From: Pardosa pseudoannulata
Lineage: Eukaryota; Arthropoda; Arachnida; Araneae; Lycosidae
Direction of reading: 5' to 3'
Assembly (NCBI GenBank): GCA_032207245.1
Contig: CM063501.1
Location: 87,562,808-87,626,807 of the forward strand
Length of the DNA: 64,000 nt
The notes under the pieces are model-generated. The model did no database searches. It was given only the letters and a program-made list of their open reading frames with translations, and was not told where the DNA came from. This document shows positions 28,101 to 47,007 of the stretch, piece by piece. The stretch's first letter is position 1, and the number at the start of each line of letters is the position of its first letter. The translations under genes were made by a program, and so were the position numbers.

Positions 28101-29367
28101 AAAAGTTTTCCATCCCTGGTCTAGAGCATGCCGGAGTGCTGCAGATGCAATCCACAAGTGAACACATCAGAGAGGTACAGAAGGGAGAATCTTGAATACA
28201 ACTGGATAATTTAGTGGACCTGCAGACACCGGAATTAGTGAGGGTGGCACAAACTACATGGACTGAATAAGAAACTAACCAAAAAAATTTTTGCTCACTG
28301 CACTTTGAGAGAAAACTAAGATGCAAACAATTACATTAAGAATAAATCTAATCATAATGTTCCCTTATGCATCAGGAGATTAAAATTTGTATCTAGCAAA
28401 TCTTGACAACAAAACAAACAAAAACAGAAAGCTAAAAGATTATAATACTCTAGAAGATTACTTTTCCTGCAATATAAAAATGTCTTTGTTTTAATTAAGG
28501 ACTTTCCAAACTCCCATTTTTTAAAAGTAATTTCATAATCATATAAAGTATTTGGAATTTTTAAATTAGAAAATTTCATAATATATTAATGCTTAAAAAT
28601 TACATTTTCTTGATAAAACATTTAAAATATATAAATTGTTTCTTTTAGAAAATTTTTTTCTCAATCTTATATAACACAAAATTATCTGATTTTACAAAAT
28701 GCAATAAAAAAAATGTTTAACATCTAGTAGTCACTGTGAAAAAGAAATTTCAGCTAGATTAAAATAACACATTTGTTAGCATTTTCAATTTACAAGACCA
28801 AATTGTATTGCTACTAGATCAAAATCTGATTCATTTGATTAGAGGAAAATTATCTCTAAGCTACAATCGCAATTCACACTCTCATATTTATAAATATTAT
28901 TGTAAAGTTCTTTGGTTATTCTTGTTTTCCTAATTATTGATGCAGATACAATACTTTTAATAATATATGTTGACAGAATCAGAAAGTTTTATTGAAATAT
29001 TGCTGAATCTTAACATTCAAAATATACAAAACTTCCAACAAGATGGATCTTACAACATACAAAATTTTCATACAGCTCAACATAATATGTAAGTTTAAAA
29101 TAACTCACTTTTAAGTTTTATATAAATCACTTACATAATAAATGAACTAAGAAAGATATAATACGAATCTGGCACAACTAATGGTTCGCAAAATTTTAGA
29201 AAACGCCAAAAAAATAATTTTCATCTAATTGCTTTAGTAAAATAAAAGAAAAAACGTACTTGTTCAATAGAAGTCTTTGTTACACACGAATCATCCTGAT
29301 ACCGTTCTTTATCGAAATCAGCGGACAAGCACCTCAAAGTAGTAAATTCGTTGCACAAGTCATCCAT
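2034..29367 (-). CDS. FNTB: Protein farnesyltransferase subunit beta, 13-exon gene
   Basis: Catalytic subunit of the heterodimeric cytosolic enzyme that attaches farnesyl to the cysteine of CaaX proteins such as Ras and lamins. Coding exons, 5' to 3' on the minus strand: 29367-29260, 27160-27093, 23276-23201, 22438-22347, 18579-18530, 15143-15047, 13959-13876, 13769-13683, 11721-11592, 9112-8980, 6126-6015, 4741-4633, 2150-2034. They sum to 1263 nt, 420 residues plus TGA, with every GT-AG site and phase consistent; human FNTB is 437 residues. Recognised motifs are [10 protein letters not shown] (88-96 region), [12 protein letters not shown] (234-245), [14 protein letters not shown] (280-293) and [10 protein letters not shown] (348-357). 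By family knowledge the zinc ligands are D287, C289 and H350, and R281, K284, Y290, W293, H238, Y241 and W92 line the diphosphate or farnesyl pocket; all are present, so the enzyme should be active. The ATG at 29367 has an in-frame TAA two codons upstream in genomic DNA. An upstream coding exon at 32511-32532 is possible and would add 8 residues. No frameshift or internal stop was seen. Confidence 0.95.
2898..3174 (+). mobile_element. Helitron-like 3' end (short non-autonomous copy)
   Basis: Ends with the hairpin CCCAGGCTGGG, then TGCAAAGCAGCTAG, followed by T. This is nearly identical to the 3' end of the larger element at 47008-50424. A possible 5' TC after A lies at 2898 (TCTACATATATGAATC) but is weak; only the 3' end is well supported. 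Confidence 0.45.
3896..4074 (-). repeat. tRNA-derived SINE, minus orientation
   Basis: On the minus strand it starts at the tRNA-like head (AACGATGGCTGATTGGTTAG), has the B box GGTTCGAATCC at 4022-4012, then the family body with TGGCTACGAGC-type and GAGACCGGGACC sequences. It lies in FNTB intron 12. It matches copies at 33905, 41070, 46621, 61043 and elsewhere. Confidence 0.75.
4633..4741 (-). CDS. FNTB: FNTB exon 12, zinc ligand His (residues 346-382)
   Basis: 109 nt, donor GTAAGT. Encodes [19 protein letters not shown]350 is the third zinc ligand and Y349 the neighbouring conserved tyrosine. Confidence 0.95.
5740..5928 (-). repeat. Second tRNA-derived SINE family, minus orientation
   Basis: The minus strand begins GTAGCTCAGTTGGCAAAGAC (A-box-like, about 5909-5928) and has a B-box-like GTAAGTTCGAAGC near 5871-5884. 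The body differs from the main SINE family. It sits in FNTB intron 11. Confidence 0.55.
6015..6126 (-). CDS. FNTB: FNTB exon 11 (residues 309-346)
   Basis: 112 nt, acceptor CAATAG, donor GTAAGT. Encodes [15 protein letters not shown] and [11 protein letters not shown], matching the ALQEYIL and GGLLDKPGK blocks of FNTB. Confidence 0.94.
7817..8595. mobile_element. Non-autonomous hAT-like element
   Basis: The ends read CAGGGTATCTGCC and, inverted, CATGGTTTCCGCGCACC. Subterminal arrays of CATGACTTTCC lie in inverted orientation at the two ends (7850-7905, 8475-8580). No transposase was seen and no clear 8-bp target duplication. It sits in FNTB intron 10. Confidence 0.5.
8980..9112 (-). CDS. FNTB: FNTB exon 10, zinc-site exon (residues 265-309)
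   Basis: 133 nt, acceptor CTTATAG, donor ACAG|GTAACC. Encodes [19 protein letters not shown] with zinc ligands D287 and C289 and the diphosphate-binding R281 and K284. Confidence 0.95.
9418..10320. mobile_element. Non-autonomous hAT-like element with nested foldback
   Basis: Termini CATGGTTCCCAC and, inverted, CAGGGTTTCCACGG resemble each other, with subterminal CAATGACTTTTC repeats at both ends. A much more GC-rich insert at about 9886-10172 has its own inverted ends. Flanking 8-mers do not match exactly. It sits in FNTB intron 9. Confidence 0.5.
9886..10172. mobile_element. Nested foldback/MITE
   Basis: The left end has CCATCCACACTATGG; the right end read inverted has ACCTCCACACTAGGGCC. 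The interior is GC-rich. The right-end sequence (CCCTAGTGTGGAGG) recurs at about 33505-33545 as a fragment. Confidence 0.45.
10448..11319 (-). mobile_element. Small non-autonomous Helitron-like element, copy 1
   Basis: The minus strand begins TCCCCTATATAATAAG after A and ends in a CCC-TCATATGA-GGG hairpin, then CTAG, followed by T. These are the hallmarks of Helitron ends and A|T insertion. It shares body sequence with copy 2 (GTTTTTTGGCTGAGAATTAT). A tRNA-like stretch at 10941-11030 lies inside. It sits in FNTB intron 9. Confidence 0.6.
11592..11721 (-). CDS. FNTB: FNTB exon 9 (residues 221-264)
   Basis: 130 nt, acceptor TTGTTAG, donor TTG|GTAATG. Encodes [19 protein letters not shown], including H238 and Y241 of the isoprenoid diphosphate site. 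Confidence 0.95.
12359..13012 (-). mobile_element. Small non-autonomous Helitron-like element, copy 2
   Basis: The minus strand begins TCCCTATATAATAAAAGCC and ends CTAG followed by T. It is the same family as 10448-11319, with a shorter body and a decayed 3' hairpin. It sits in FNTB intron 8. Confidence 0.58.
13683..13769 (-). CDS. FNTB: FNTB exon 8 (residues 192-221)
   Basis: 87 nt, separated from exon 7 by only 106 bp. Encodes [14 protein letters not shown] and ends in the Arg codon split by the next intron. The donor is the weak AG|GTCTTG. Confidence 0.92.
13876..13959 (-). CDS. FNTB: FNTB exon 7 (residues 164-192)
   Basis: 84 nt, acceptor CATACAG, donor GTACT. Encodes [19 protein letters not shown], containing the QPDGSF-type repeat and the acidic loop before the VR motif. 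Confidence 0.93.
15047..15143 (-). CDS. FNTB: FNTB exon 6 (residues 132-164)
   Basis: 97 nt, acceptor CCTTTAG, donor GTGAAT. Encodes [15 protein letters not shown], nearly invariant in the family. Confidence 0.94.
15224..16643 (+). mobile_element. Decayed hAT element with transposase C-terminus
   Basis: The left end is CAGGATTGGTAAAAACC; the right end inverted is CAAGGTTGGGAAAAA. Both are followed by TGATTTTT and AAATTA blocks, so the termini are inverted copies. Internal GATTTAAATCA motifs recur at 15905-15950. A transposase remnant lies at 16207-16335. The target duplication is eroded. It sits in FNTB intron 5. Confidence 0.55.
16207..16335 (+). pseudogene. hAT transposase C-terminal remnant
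   Basis: Open from ATG to TAA, with [14 protein letters not shown] and [15 protein letters not shown]. These match the hAT dimerisation signature (A-S-ERxFS followed by RNxL...KA-KL). Upstream coding sequence is too decayed to follow. Confidence 0.6.
16644..18529. other. FNTB intron 5 remainder
   Basis: AT-rich, no gene recognised. It contains an A/GAAA/GA-rich low-complexity tract at 17601-17665. Confidence 0.6.
17601..17665. repeat. Poly(A)-(GAAA)n-(GA)n tract
   Basis: About 24 A residues followed by GAAA units and a short GA run; compatible with the tail of an old retroposon. Confidence 0.8.
18530..18579 (-). CDS. FNTB: FNTB exon 5 (residues 115-132)
   Basis: 50 nt micro-exon, acceptor preceded by a T tract, donor GTATGG. 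Encodes [14 protein letters not shown], a prenyltransferase QxPxGGFGG repeat motif. Confidence 0.92.
19374..19665. repeat. Long compound (AT)n microsatellite
   Basis: Imperfect AT dinucleotides with embedded GTGTGTGT and CATA units. Apparent open frames here are low-complexity artefacts. Confidence 0.9.
19670..20594 (+). mobile_element. Scrambled LTR retrotransposon ends with two primer-binding sites
   Basis: Three related LTR 3' ends finish in CTACA at 19978, 20282 and 20594. The first two are followed directly by AAGTGGGGGCT; at 20283 the site reads AAGTGGGGGCTTGTCCGCGA, close to the GGGGGCTCGTCC form of a tRNA-Pro primer-binding site. The leader after each site repeats (ATTTGTGAACTGG, GCTGACTGTTTTGTG). 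No gag or pol is present. The first copy is unusually G-rich and degenerate (poly-G runs near 19740 and 19930), which may reflect poor sequence quality next to the AT microsatellites. Confidence 0.6.
20590..20802. repeat. Long (AT)n microsatellite
   Basis: AT dinucleotides with CATA and GTAT interruptions, starting directly at the third LTR-like end. Confidence 0.9.
20803..22346. other. FNTB intron 4 right part
   Basis: AT-rich. Short open frames at 20831-21043 and 21358-21549 show no recognisable family. No element termini were identified. Confidence 0.5.
22347..22438 (-). CDS. FNTB: FNTB exon 4 (residues 85-115)
   Basis: 92 nt, ends in phase 2. Encodes [17 protein letters not shown], the first barrel helix with the farnesyl-pocket tryptophan W92. 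Confidence 0.93.
23201..23276 (-). CDS. FNTB: FNTB exon 3 (residues 59-84)
   Basis: 76 nt, acceptor TTTTAG, donor GTGAGT, ends in phase 0. Encodes [13 protein letters not shown], equivalent to the HxxFLxxGL segment of the family. Confidence 0.9.
23563..24331 (-). mobile_element. piggyBac deletion derivative
   Basis: Bounded by TTAA on both sides. Ends read TTAACTCTTTGACAGTTT (left) and, inverted, TTAACTCCTTCCCTGTTTTG (right), i.e. related TIRs with the piggyBac target. Near the right end, GCCCATATGCCGTAC and GTACGGCATACGGGC form a subterminal inverted repeat (24248-24318). A transposase N-terminal remnant lies inside. It sits in FNTB intron 2. Confidence 0.7.
23723..23985 (-). pseudogene. 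piggyBac transposase N-terminal remnant
   Basis: Acidic/serine-rich N-terminus ([27 protein letters not shown]) followed by [15 protein letters not shown], which resembles the FTGxPGI motif at the start of the piggyBac catalytic region. A one-base frameshift lies near 23930 and the frame stops at 23723, far short of the about 580 residues usual for the family. Confidence 0.6.
24448..24505. repeat. (AT)n microsatellite
   Basis: Near-perfect AT dinucleotide run beside the piggyBac remnant. Confidence 0.9.
25118..25150. repeat. Poly(A) tract
   Basis: A run of about 32 A residues just before the decayed transposase; it creates artefactual poly-K and poly-F frames. Confidence 0.9.
25150..26250 (+). 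pseudogene. Decayed DDE-superfamily (IS630/Tc1-like) transposase
   Basis: In shifting frames the plus strand reads blocks in the right order: ADFNKN-like start, [36 protein letters not shown] (first Asp, near 25471), [15 protein letters not shown] (second Asp, near 25738), [12 protein letters not shown], then HEVV and [13 protein letters not shown] (third catalytic position, near 25983) and a C-terminal [17 protein letters not shown]. Many stops and frameshifts make it non-functional. It sits in FNTB intron 2, same strand as neither gene exon. Confidence 0.6.
27093..27160 (-). CDS. FNTB: FNTB exon 2 (residues 37-59)
   Basis: 68 nt, acceptor ATATAG, donor GTAAG, ends in phase 2. Encodes the charged helix [12 protein letters not shown]. 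Confidence 0.88.
27796..27978 (+). pseudogene. hAT transposase C-terminal fragment
   Basis: 60 residues open to a stop, with [19 protein letters not shown] and [11 protein letters not shown], the hAT C-terminal dimerisation motif. All upstream transposase is deleted. Confidence 0.8.
28004..28041. repeat. Perfect 38-bp palindrome
   Basis: Two 19-base arms with no loop, centred on GTATATAC, inside the hAT element at 27644-28118. Confidence 0.85.
28330..29259. other. FNTB intron 1 remainder
   Basis: AT-rich, no element ends or gene recognised. Confidence 0.6.
29260..29367 (-). CDS. FNTB: FNTB exon 1 (residues 1-36)
   Basis: Runs from ATG to a CAA|GTACGT donor, phase 0. It carries the ERYQDDS and TSIEQ segments that match the N-terminal region of animal FNTB. 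Confidence 0.9.
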
Positions 29368-29604
29368 AGCTTAATAAAAGGTGTTTTACATTAATAGCAG
29401 CCCTTATACAATTCACTGAATCCCTTAATATTGACAAAATTTGGATAGTTTGCTGTTCATTAGTGTCTTAACCGGTTTGCACACCAATATTCAAACGTTA
29501 TGTGGATTTAAAGTGCAGAATGTCAACAAAGTTTTGTAAAATATATGTTGCCATTACAGAAATCACAAAATCGATTATCAGAATTTTAAGCTCAAGCATT
29601 TGAA

Positions 29605-29765
29605 AGAGCTCCAGTTAGACTATGGCTAAATTGGTAAAAGGTGGATTTTTTGTATTGGAACATCATAGATTTAAACCCCATTTCTTGCATGGGTGTCTGT
29701 TGAAACCATTCATAATTGGCTCTGAGCAGACGAGTGGACCGGGATAGCCCCTATTTTGCAAAAGC
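29605..29765 (+). repeat. Degenerate tRNA-derived SINE
   Basis: TATGGCTAAATTGGTAAAAG resembles an A box and ATAGATTTAAACCCC a B box; the tail includes GAGTGGACCGGGATAGCCCC, reminiscent of the main SINE body. Confidence 0.4.
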
Positions 29766-30109
29766 TTCAGGGTAAAATTACTTGGTTCACTAGCCATCTA
29801 TTGACTAACATATAAATTAAAACTATTCAAGTAATCTTGAATCGTGTATGAAAAGATTACTGATTAAAATGTCGTTAAATATAATAATTTAGAAACTTAT
29901 ATTTTCCTATCAAAGAATGCTCACAATCTTAAATATTTCTATGCCTCCTAAGAGTATAGAAAAATACTAAATCTTCGCCAAATTCTATCTCCAAATTTTT
30001 TGGCAACTCTTGCTCATTTTTTCGGACTCTCCAGCCAACCAAGAAAAAAGGATGGGGATGTCAATCAGCTCCTTTATATTAGGGTATTTCGTTCTTGTAA
30101 CTAACAATA

Positions 30110-30185
30110 CTCCAAGACAGGTGAATTTAGGTAGCTCCTCAACAGCAAGAGTCCGATGTGGCCGTGCATTGTCTGTATTGCTGTG
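30110..30185 (-). pseudogene. Inverted Tc1 DDE fragment
   Basis: The minus strand encodes NTDNARPHRTLAVEELP, the same second-Asp block as 30600-30650 on the plus strand. Two Tc1 fragments are therefore head to head. Confidence 0.6.
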
Positions 30186-30905
30186 TCCAGACGTCTTCAC
30201 AAAGAGGGCCTATTAACCCGTCGTCCTGAAAGCTGCCTCCTGTTGAAAGTTGGCCAAGACGCCACCATTTACAGTGGTGCAGAGATCACAAAAACTGGAC
30301 AACTGATCAATGGAGTGGTATCCTCTTTTCGGAAGAGAGTCGGTTCAGGACCAGAAGTGATTCTCAACGCTTTTTTATTTGGAGAGAGATCAGGAACCGC
30401 TTTTATCCTAAACATCAAGGAAAGACACCTTTACGGTGGTCCTGGAGTTCTTGTCTGGGGAGGCATTATACTGAACGGGTGAACTGAGCTCCAAGTTTCC
30501 GACAGAGGTTCTGTAACCGATGATCGCTATTGTGAGGAGGTACTCCTTCCCCTGTGTTACCGCCTGTTCCGAGGTGAAGATGGTTCAGACCTCATTTTTA
30601 TGGATGACAATGCACGAGGACATCGGACTCTTGTTGTTGAAGAGCTACTGGAAAATGAAGATATCACTCGAATGGATTGGCCAGCGTACTCCCCTGATTT
30701 AAATTCTATTGAATATGTATCGAATGCTTTGGGGAGACGCATTGCAGCATGTTTACATCCTCCGGAGAACACCCAACAACTCAAATAGATGCTGATTGAG
30801 GAATGGGTACTCCTACAGCAAGAAATGTTAGACCAACTGTTTCTGAGTATGCAGAGACGGTGTGAGGCAACCATTGCAGATAGGGGAGGGTATATTCTAT
30901 ATTAA
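30156..30905 (+). pseudogene. Tc1-like transposase pseudogene
   Basis: One frame runs from about 30156 to TAA at 30905, broken by TGA at 30480-30482 and TAG at 30786-30788; both fit single C-to-T changes of CGA and CAG. Recognised motifs are LVWGGIILNG, FMDDNARGHRTLVVEE (second Asp), WPAYSPDLNSIE (third acidic residue) and CEATIADRGGY at the C-terminus. The first Asp block and the DNA-binding domain are not recognisable. Confidence 0.75.
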
Positions 30906-31447
30906 GGATCATATGCTTGTTGTTCTTCCTCTTGGATAGACAATCACGAGACACAATACTATGCGTTTAATAAAGCTTGTTTGGGTTTGATTCCATACCG
31001 TATGCATTGTATTCCTTTTTCAGAATCGATTCTTTCATTATCCTTTAAGTACATAATACTCTCTCTCATTTCTGATTTTCATGTCTCTCAGATGATTTCT
31101 TGTGGAGTTATGGCAAAAAACTCACCGGTTGCTTAAGTTTTGCACACCAGTGTAATATCCAAAATTATGATACAATTTTAATGAATTCTGCATAGAATAG
31201 CCAAAATTGAAGTTATCAATAAAAAATAATAGGTATACAAAAATGTTATATACATCATGAAAATGCTTTTAGTTAAATTAAATTAAAATGCTAAAACTAT
31301 AAAAGTATTAACTGCATTTTAGTATTTTAAAGATTAAACTGCAAATGAAATTTTGCACTAAAATTTTATTTTTTTATAAACTAAGAAACAAAATTTTATT
31401 GTAAATGTATATTTTGAAAATTTTTTGTTAAACAAATATTATAATAA

Positions 31448-32450
31448 CTAGCTGCAAGTACGGGGTTTACCCGGGTTTAAAATAAGATTTTCTGTAGATA
31501 AGTACAAAACTGTTTATTTGCATACAATAAAAGGGTACATTTATCTTAAAGCAATGTGATAAATAACATTTTTGGCAGTTCCATTTGGAGTGTGTACGAA
31601 AAGATTTTCCTCTTTGCCCACTCTGGAGCAGGCCACATACAACTGCCCATGAGAAAAGCATGGTGTCTGGAAGTCTATACCAGCAATCCCAAGAGACAAG
31701 CCCTGGGACTTGTTGATTGTCATGGCAAAGCACAGTTTCAAAGGGAACTGTATTCTCTTGAATTGTATGGTGTTGTCTGAGAGAATGATAGGTATTCTTG
31801 AAATTAAGACATCCTCACCCTTACCACGATGTGAGTACTGTGGCTTGAATGACATATTACATCAGCTTTTTCACAATAAAATATTTGCCATTGCACAACC
31901 TGGGTGCATCAATATTTCGGATCAGCATTATTGGAGCACCAACTTTCAGAATCAAGTTGTGGGCTTGCAAATCAGGAGTTTGGATGGAATACAAGAACTC
32001 AAAGGAATATTGTACTGCTTCATCATCATTAAGGATGCAGTCTATGGACTTGTAGGCATATTCTTGCACTGGAAGCTACTTCTGAATGGAGACATTGAAC
32101 TTCTCAACCACATCATTTCTGCTTGCCAGAATTGCTGTGAGAAAGCCAGTCCTGATCCTGAAGTTTTGCTGAATGTGATATTTATTGCAATATTTGCTTG
32201 CAGTAAAGTAAATATAACAAAGAAGTATTGCATTTACTTACCGCTTTTGTTTAGTAAAGTTTTCTCTAAAATGTACCCACGGCTTAGAACAGGCACATGG
32301 AGCACTAGTTTGGGCTGGAGGAGACCAGAGTGAGGTTAGGATGGAACGAACCTTCCCCATGTAAGATGACTGCTGGAGGTCCATCCTACAAACATGGGTC
32401 TGGAGGGAGGAGGGAGGGATTTTCTCCCAAAAGATATAATACTATATAGA
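31448..32450 (-). mobile_element. Helitron remnant with helicase C-terminus
   Basis: The minus strand starts TCTATATAGTATTATATC after A and ends with the hairpin CGGGTAAACCCCG, a short spacer, CTAG, then T. This is the expected Helitron end structure and A|T insertion. The helicase remnant ends about 95 bp before the 3' terminus, as in autonomous Helitrons. The Rep domain is absent, so it is an internal deletion derivative. A phase-compatible open stretch at 32242-32314 inside it is probably chance. Confidence 0.7.
31541..32160 (-). pseudogene. Helitron PIF1-like helicase C-terminal remnant
   Basis: The minus strand reads ILASRNDVVEKFN, then a stop, YAYKSIDCILNDDE, LKVGAPIMLIRNIDAPRLCN, a frameshift near 31856, then FKRIQFPLKLCFAMTINKSQ and HGQLYVACSRVG, ending at a stop at 31541. 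These are the helicase motif V and VI region (AMTINKSQG, YVACSRVG) of Helitron RepHel. Confidence 0.85.
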
Positions 32451-32510
32451 TACACAAACATTAAAGCTAACACATGAAAACTGAAAAAGAATATATTAAA
32501 AAATACTTAC

Positions 32511-32532
32511 CAATTTGCTTGATGTTTGCCAT
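32511..32532 (-). CDS. FNTB: Candidate upstream first coding exon of FNTB
   Basis: On the minus strand an ATG in good context (G at -3, G at +4) encodes MANIKQI plus one base, then a strong GTAAGT donor. An in-frame TAG lies five codons upstream. The acceptor AG at 29370-29371 leaves CT before the FNTB ATG at 29367, so joining gives GCT (Ala) and continues in frame into MDDLCNEF. The resulting protein would have 428 residues. The fit of donor, phase and acceptor is seen directly; use of this exon is inferred. A GCGGAAGT motif (ETS/GABP-like) sits just upstream at 32537-32544. Confidence 0.5.
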
Positions 32533-32730
32533 TTCAGCGGAAGTCTATGCGCTTTAATCCAACATATCTAATCATATCTAATTTGAAAATGAGACTGTCG
32601 AGAGCTGCCAATATCTTTTTTTAAAGCGCAACTACTCTATCACCTAAACGAATAATGGGCTCTTGACTTAGTCTTCTTGTTAAGTCTGCTACTTAAAATT
32701 TTATAGTATAAATCTTGCGTTAGACCGATA
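32533..32730. promoter_or_regulatory. Candidate bidirectional promoter
   Basis: 198 bp between two divergent candidate start codons: FNTB upstream exon on minus, unknown gene on plus. It contains GCGGAAGT at 32537-32544, a motif typical of ETS/GABP sites in housekeeping head-to-head promoters. In-frame stops precede both ATGs. No TATA box is convincing. Promoter function is inferred from layout only. Confidence 0.35.
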
Positions 32731-45827
<13,097 letters not shown>

Positions 45828-46397
45828 AATAATTTTCTTTTTATTAATTTGTTATAATTTAAAATATTGTTCATTTTGTTTTATTGTTCATATAATTTAT
45901 TTTAGAAAACTAGAAAAACCTCTATTAGCTAATTTCTCATTCAATATTTTATTAAGGTGTTAGTAATGTGTTAAAATAAAGATGCAATAATTTTGTAAAT
46001 TTCAGTAGGATAAAGTTTTTATCCTATTTTTCTGTTCTTTGATCAAGAGATTGCTTCTATAAAACGGTAAGCTCAAAGGGTTCCCTAAAGTGTGCAAGGT
46101 TAAATACCCCTACGCTTCAAGATTACCACCAATGCATTATAAAGCTGTCAGTTATCACGCGACTTTTGGTCTAACGCCTTGAAAGGTACACTATAGTTGA
46201 AGGACCTAATCACCGAAATGTAAGATCGCGGAAAAGCGGTAGAGGAAGAACAAAAACGAACCTGAATCGGTACTGAGTGAGTATTTGTGAAGCATGCGAA
46301 GCTTTTTCAAATTTAAAATTGTGTGTATATGCGGATAGTGATGGTGCATATGCAACGATAGAGGCCACAGAACTGCCATTCTTTGCAGTTATTGTTT

Positions 46398-46945
46398 GAG
46401 TTCTTTTGAAGCCCTAAGGTCTACTGTTTTGCTGCAGGAGGGCTATTGAGACCGGGGAATACTACTAAAAGCCAATTTCGAGTGGCTACGAACATCAAAG
46501 CCATCAGTGGGATTCAAACTCTTAAACTTCGGTACCGAAAAGCGGCACTCTACCATTCGACTATCGTCGGTGAAGGTTATGCTGAGACCTACTGTTTAGA
46601 ACCAAATACGAATGGCTACGGTTTAGTTTGGTTTAGAGCGCTACGGTGTGAAGCCTACTGTTTTGGTCACGAGGGCTAACCTCGAGACCAAACACCCCGA
46701 CACCGAGCACCTGACATCCGCCTTGACACCGGAGCCAACTGGTTAAATCAGATTCCGAACGGCTACGAACATAAATGCCAGCAGCGAGATTCGAACCCAC
46801 AAACTTCGGCACCGAAGAGCAGCGCTTTACCATTCGGCCATCATTCGGTGATGAACGGCTTCAAGCGTCTATATTAGCAAGCAGTTCGAATCTAACCCAT
46901 TTACTCCGGTACTGAAGATCTGTGTCCTGCGCATTTGATTCTTTG
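46398..46945 (-). repeat. Array of four SINE copies or fragments
   Basis: Same-orientation pieces in series: 46398-46570 (body and B-box region GTGGGATTCAAACTC), 46575-46620 (body fragment CCTACTGTTTAGAACC), 46621-46850 (longest, with about 50 bp inserted after GAGGGCTAAC and an intact GATTCGAACCC), and 46860-46945 (head fragment CAGTTCGAATCTAACCC). Confidence 0.65.
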
Positions 46946-47007
46946 TAGTTATGAAATCAAATTGTACAAAGCTAAAACTGCAAAATATTTTAAAAGGTTA
47001 AGTACTA

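Larger units (their letters stand above)
27644..28118 (+). mobile_element. hAT element with perfect 8-bp target duplication
   Basis: Termini CAGGGATGGGCAAACT and, inverted, CAGGGATGGAAAACTTT, flanked by identical GTCTAGAG at 27636-27643 and 28119-28126. The duplication fits the nnnTAnnn pattern reported for Buster-group hATs. 475 bp in FNTB intron 1. Confidence 0.85.
27520..28330. repeat. GC-richer unidentified repeat hosting a hAT insertion
   Basis: Sequence at 27535-27643 and 28119-28320 is clearly less AT-rich than the intron around it and continues across the hAT insertion. No family was recognised; it could be a LINE or satellite fragment. Confidence 0.35.
30100..31152 (+). mobile_element. 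Tc1-like transposon, rearranged at its left end
   Basis: The right end read inward is CACTGGTGTGCAAAACTTAAG, a typical Tc1 terminal repeat, followed by TA at 31153. The left terminal repeat was not found. Instead, 30110-30185 holds an inverted copy of the segment at 30600-30650. It lies between the FNTB exons at 29367 and 32511. Confidence 0.65.

Noticed and set aside
29462..29500. Sequence resembling a Tc1 terminal repeat (AACCGGTTTGCACACC)
   Set aside because: Orientation and spacing do not fit the left end of the element ending at 31152; at most an unrelated fragment.
32242..32314. Minus-strand open segment with splice-like ends, phase-compatible with the exon at 32511-32532
   Set aside because: It lies inside the Helitron termini, encodes no recognised sequence, and the same donor fits the FNTB acceptor at 29370 better.
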